This document shows positions 4,918 to 6,925 of a stretch of DNA of 6,925 nucleotides, in pieces. The stretch covers positions 1-6,925 of the forward strand of contig JAJZPX010000105.1 of assembly GCA_021811025.1 (NCBI GenBank). The letters are read 5' to 3'. Below the pieces are notes generated by a model. It searched no databases. It was not told where the DNA came from and worked only from the letters and a program-made list of their open reading frames with translations. This stretch comes from Actinomycetes bacterium. Its GTDB lineage: Bacteria; Actinomycetota; Coriobacteriia; Anaerosomatales; JAJZPX01. Numbering within the stretch: the first letter of the stretch is position 1; the number at the start of each line of letters is the position of its first letter. The position numbers and the translations under genes are program-made.

Positions 4918-6053
4918 CTCGACTCCCCGGCCGACGACAGCAGCTCATCATAGTATCCCAGCAGCGTCGCCACCACTCGCTCCGGCACGTACTCGCCCGC
5001 GCGACGGCGCGCGCCCGCCGAGAGCTTCTCGCGCACCTCGGCGTCGCCGAGGGCGGCCGCGAGCGCGGCGGCCAGCTCGCCGTCGCGCGGCTCGACGAGG
5101 ACGCCGTTGTCGCCGGTGGCGACGCGGTCCTCGAAGCCGGGCGCGTCGTACGCCACGGCCGGGACGCCGCACGCCATCGCTTCGACCACCGTCAACGGCC
5201 CCGTCTCGGACAGCGAGCCCGCGACGAGCACGTCGGCGGCCGAGTACCACGCCGTCAGCCGCTCGCGGTCCAGCCCGCCGAGGATGCGTACGCGAGCGGC
5301 GACGCCAAGCTCGCGCGCCATGCGTTCCAGCCGCACCCGCTCGTGGCCGTCGCCGACGATCACGAGCCGGGCGTCGGGCACGAGCAAGCGGGCGGCCGAG
5401 AACTCGCGCAACACGACGTCGTGGCGCTTCTCGGGGGCGAGCCGGCCGACGTCCAGCGCGACGAGCTCCCGCGGCCCGACGCCGAGCAGCCGCCTTGCTT
5501 CCCCGCGCGGCAGCGGGGCGACGTCGGCCGCGGCTTCCAGCATCTCGATTCGTGCGTCCACTCCCCACTCGCGCATCGTTCGCCGCACGTGCGACGAGGG
5601 CGCGAGCACCAGGTCGAACCCCGAGAGGAACGCAGCCGCACTCCGCGCGACTCCTGGCTTCATCGGCCGCAGGAGACCCGCACCGTACGCGTCGAGGTAG
5701 TCCGTGTACACCGAATGCGCGGTGAAGACCGTGCGGGCGCCGCACCGGTCGGCGATCCGCTTCCCGAGCCGGCCGAGCAGCACGGGATGGTGGACGTGCA
5801 CCACATCGAACGTCTTGCCGCGCAGAGAACGCGGCACCCCCAGCAGCGAGACGGGCAGCGGGAAGTCAGGCGCGAAACCGCGCACGACCGGCGTCTCGTG
5901 CACGCGCTCGTCGCGCGGCCGCCCGCCGAGGCGCCCCGTGAGCACGTCCACCTCGTGTCCGCGCGCCTCGAGCTCTCGCCGCAGCATCCGCACGACGGCC
6001 GCGACGCCGTTGCGCGCGGGCGCGTACGTGTTCGTGACCATCAGGATGCGCAT
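4902..6053 (-). CDS. Glycosyltransferase family 4 (GT-B fold), probably lipid or envelope glycan
   Basis: The 383-residue product is a retaining GT-B glycosyltransferase that moves a sugar from a nucleotide donor, acting at or near the inner face of the membrane. Residues below are numbered from ATG 6053. The N-terminal acceptor domain starts RILMVTNTYAPARNGVAAVV (2-21), with DVVHVHHPVLLG (83-94) and TAHSVYTDYLDAY (111-123). These resemble diacylglycerol glucosyltransferases and PimB-like enzymes. The C-terminal donor domain has DVGRLAPEKRHD (201-212, Lys209) and the E-x7-E motif SETGPLTVVEA (Glu283, Glu291) before MACGVPAVAYDAPG. The usual PNG/PTG-x-D motif linking the domains is replaced by LEAAADVAPLP (172-182). 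No transmembrane segment or signal is seen. ATG 6053 is chosen over the adjacent GTG 6056 because GGGG lies about five bases upstream. The gene overlaps ychF by 16 bp. The acceptor and donor sugars cannot be named from sequence alone. Stop is TAG. Confidence 0.9.
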   Translation of the reverse strand: MRILMVTNTYAPARNGVAAVVRMLRRELEARGHEVDVLTGRLGGRPRDERVHETPVVRGFAPDFPLPVSLLGVPRSLRGKTFDVVHVHHPVLLGRLGKRIADRCGARTVFTAHSVYTDYLDAYGAGLLRPMKPGVARSAAAFLSGFDLVLAPSSHVRRTMREWGVDARIEMLEAAADVAPLPRGEARRLLGVGPRELVALDVGRLAPEKRHDVVLREFSAARLLVPDARLVIVGDGHERVRLERMARELGVAARVRILGGLDRERLTAWYSAADVLVAGSLSETGPLTVVEAMACGVPAVAYDAPGFEDRVATGDNGVLVEPRDGELAAALAAALGDAEVREKLSAGARRRAGEYVPERVVATLLGYYDELLSSAGESRCRSL

Positions 6054-6092
6054 CACGACCCCAATCGGAGCGCGGCATACCGCCCCACTCTA

Positions 6093-6141
6093 CCGCAGGT
6101 AGCGAGAGCCGCCCCCGAAGGGACGGCCCTCGCTACCGCGG
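6093..6141 (-). terminator. Hairpin after groEL, terminator-like without a T-run
   Basis: Arms GGTAGCGAG (6098-6106) and CTCGCTACC (6129-6137) are perfect complements. They extend outward by CCGC/GCGG (6093-6096 with 6138-6141) past one bulged base. Inward they extend through GCCG/CGGC and CCC/GGG to a four-base loop (6116-6119). Two A/C mismatches on the plus strand become G-U pairs on the minus strand, and the loop reads UUCG there, so the hairpin is built for the minus-strand transcript. It starts 14 bases after the groEL stop. No U-tract follows, so it may act with another factor, stabilise the groEL mRNA 3' end, or only partly stop transcription into the glycosyltransferase gene. TAGAGT (6092-6087, minus) could be a -10 for that gene but lacks a -35. 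Confidence 0.65.
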
Positions 6142-6155
6142 ATGCAGCCAGGCAG

Positions 6156-6925
6156 CTACATCATGCCCATGCCGCCGCCCATGGCGGCAGCAGCGGCAGC
6201 GTTCTCCTTCTCAGGGATGTCCGACACGGTCGTCTCGGTCGTGAGGATGAGCGAGGCGATCGACGCCGCGTTCTGGAGCGCGGAGCGCGTGACCTTGACG
6301 GGGTCGATGACGCCCATCTTCAGCAGGTCGCCGTACTCGCCCGTCGCCGCGTTCAGGCCCTCGCCCTTCGGCAGGCTGCGGACCTTCTCGACCACGACCG
6401 AGCCCTCGAAGCCGGCGTTGTTCGCGATCTGCCGCATCGGCTCGTCGAGCGCCTTGCGGATGATCGTGACACCGAGCGATTCGTCGCCGTCGAGCTTCAG
6501 CGCCTCGAGCGAGCCGGTGGCGTCGACGAGCGCGACGCCGCCGCCCGCCACGATGCCTTCCTCGACGGCCGCACGCGTGGCCTGCAGCGCGTCCTCGATG
6601 CGGTGCTTCTTCTCCTTGAGCTCGACCTCGGTAGCCGCGCCGACCTTGATGACGGCGACGCCGCCCGACAGCTTCGCGAGGCGCTCCTGCAGCTTCTCCC
6701 GGTCGAAGTCGCTGTCGGTGTTCTCGATCTCCGTCTTGATCTGGTTGATGCGGCCCTTGATGTCGTCTTCGCTGCCCGCGCCGTCGATGATCGTCGTGTT
6801 CTCCTTGGTGACCTTGACGGTCTTGGCCCGGCCGAGCATGTCGAGCCGCGCGCCGTCGAGCTTCAGGCCCATCTCCTCGGAGACGACCTGGCCGCCGGTG
6901 ACGATCGCGATGTCCTCGAGCATCC
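6156..6925 (-). CDS. groL: Chaperonin GroEL (60 kDa), C-terminal part, partial
   Basis: This is the C-terminal 255 or so residues of GroEL, the ATP-driven protein-folding ring of the cytoplasm. The 5' half lies beyond the right edge. The first full codon here is an internal methionine (MLEDIAIVTGG), corresponding to about residue 289 of the E. coli protein, not a start. The fragment covers the end of the apical domain (KTVKVTKENTTIIDG), the returning intermediate domain with RIEDALQATRAAVEEG (its Asp matches E. coli Asp398, needed for ATP hydrolysis), and the C-terminal equatorial domain with VAGGGVAL, NNAGFEGSVVV and the NAAT-x-EYGDL segment. It ends with the standard flexible Gly-Met tail GGGMGMM. 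Nothing is missing or unusual within the fragment. The stop is TAG, followed by a strong hairpin. A groES partner would be expected beyond the window edge if the usual groES-groEL order holds. Confidence 0.98.
   Translation of the reverse strand, partial: MLEDIAIVTGGQVVSEEMGLKLDGARLDMLGRAKTVKVTKENTTIIDGAGSEDDIKGRINQIKTEIENTDSDFDREKLQERLAKLSGGVAVIKVGAATEVELKEKKHRIEDALQATRAAVEEGIVAGGGVALVDATGSLEALKLDGDESLGVTIIRKALDEPMRQIANNAGFEGSVVVEKVRSLPKGEGLNAATGEYGDLLKMGVIDPVKVTRSALQNAASIASLILTTETTVSDIPEKENAAAAAAMGGGMGMM

Noticed and set aside
3980..5725. Long plus-strand open frame opposite ychF and the glycosyltransferase
   Set aside because: It is antisense to two clear genes and its translation is Arg/Ser/Pro-rich low complexity. 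Such mirror frames are typical of GC-rich DNA.
6923..6925. Methionine at the right edge as the start of a short GroEL-like gene
   Set aside because: The residues match the middle of GroEL (about residue 289 in E. coli), so the gene simply continues past the window.
1..6925. An accessory or undescribed system (defence, mobile element, CRISPR, biosynthetic cluster)
   Set aside because: All sizeable coding regions are accounted for by recognised housekeeping or envelope families, and no direct-repeat arrays, transposases, integrases or attachment-site duplications are visible.

Overview
The window is a compact, GC-rich stretch of bacterial chromosome made almost entirely of housekeeping genes. 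There are six protein genes, two of them cut by the window edges. Two features suggest Actinomycetota, possibly a Coriobacteriia-like lineage: a GuaB3-type IMP dehydrogenase relative next to guaA, and a secreted amidase carrying three cell-wall-binding type 2 (CWB2) repeats. The class-level guess is weak without a database search. I see no phage, transposon, CRISPR, toxin-antitoxin, tRNA or rRNA genes.

Layout from left to right. Positions 1-610 (minus) hold the N-terminal glutaminase part of guaA. Positions 610-1782 (minus) hold guaB3, whose stop codon overlaps the guaA start by one base, so the two form an operon. Positions 1783-2175 are a 393-bp divergent intergenic region. It contains a candidate guaB3 promoter, a long leader with several hairpins, two abutting large inverted repeats, and a possible ribosome-site-sequestering hairpin for the gene on the right. 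Positions 2176-3834 (plus) encode a secreted N-acetylmuramoyl-L-alanine amidase with a C-terminal triple CWB2 module. Only 18 bp further on, convergent, lies ychF at 3853-4917 (minus). Its start overlaps the end of a family-4 glycosyltransferase gene at 4902-6053 (minus) by 16 bp, so these two are also an operon. Positions 6054-6155 hold a strong hairpin after groEL. Positions 6156-6925 (minus) are the C-terminal half of groEL.

Functionally, guaB3-guaA belongs to guanine nucleotide synthesis (IMP to XMP to GMP). The amidase remodels peptidoglycan outside the membrane. The glycosyltransferase probably makes a glycolipid or envelope glycan. YchF is a translation-associated ATPase and GroEL is the chaperonin. 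All genes except the amidase are on the minus strand, so the amidase interrupts an otherwise co-oriented block.

I did not find an undescribed system. The parts most worth a second look are the structured divergent intergenic region (1783-2175), the roughly 30-residue insertion inside the amidase catalytic domain, and the degenerate donor-side motif of the glycosyltransferase.
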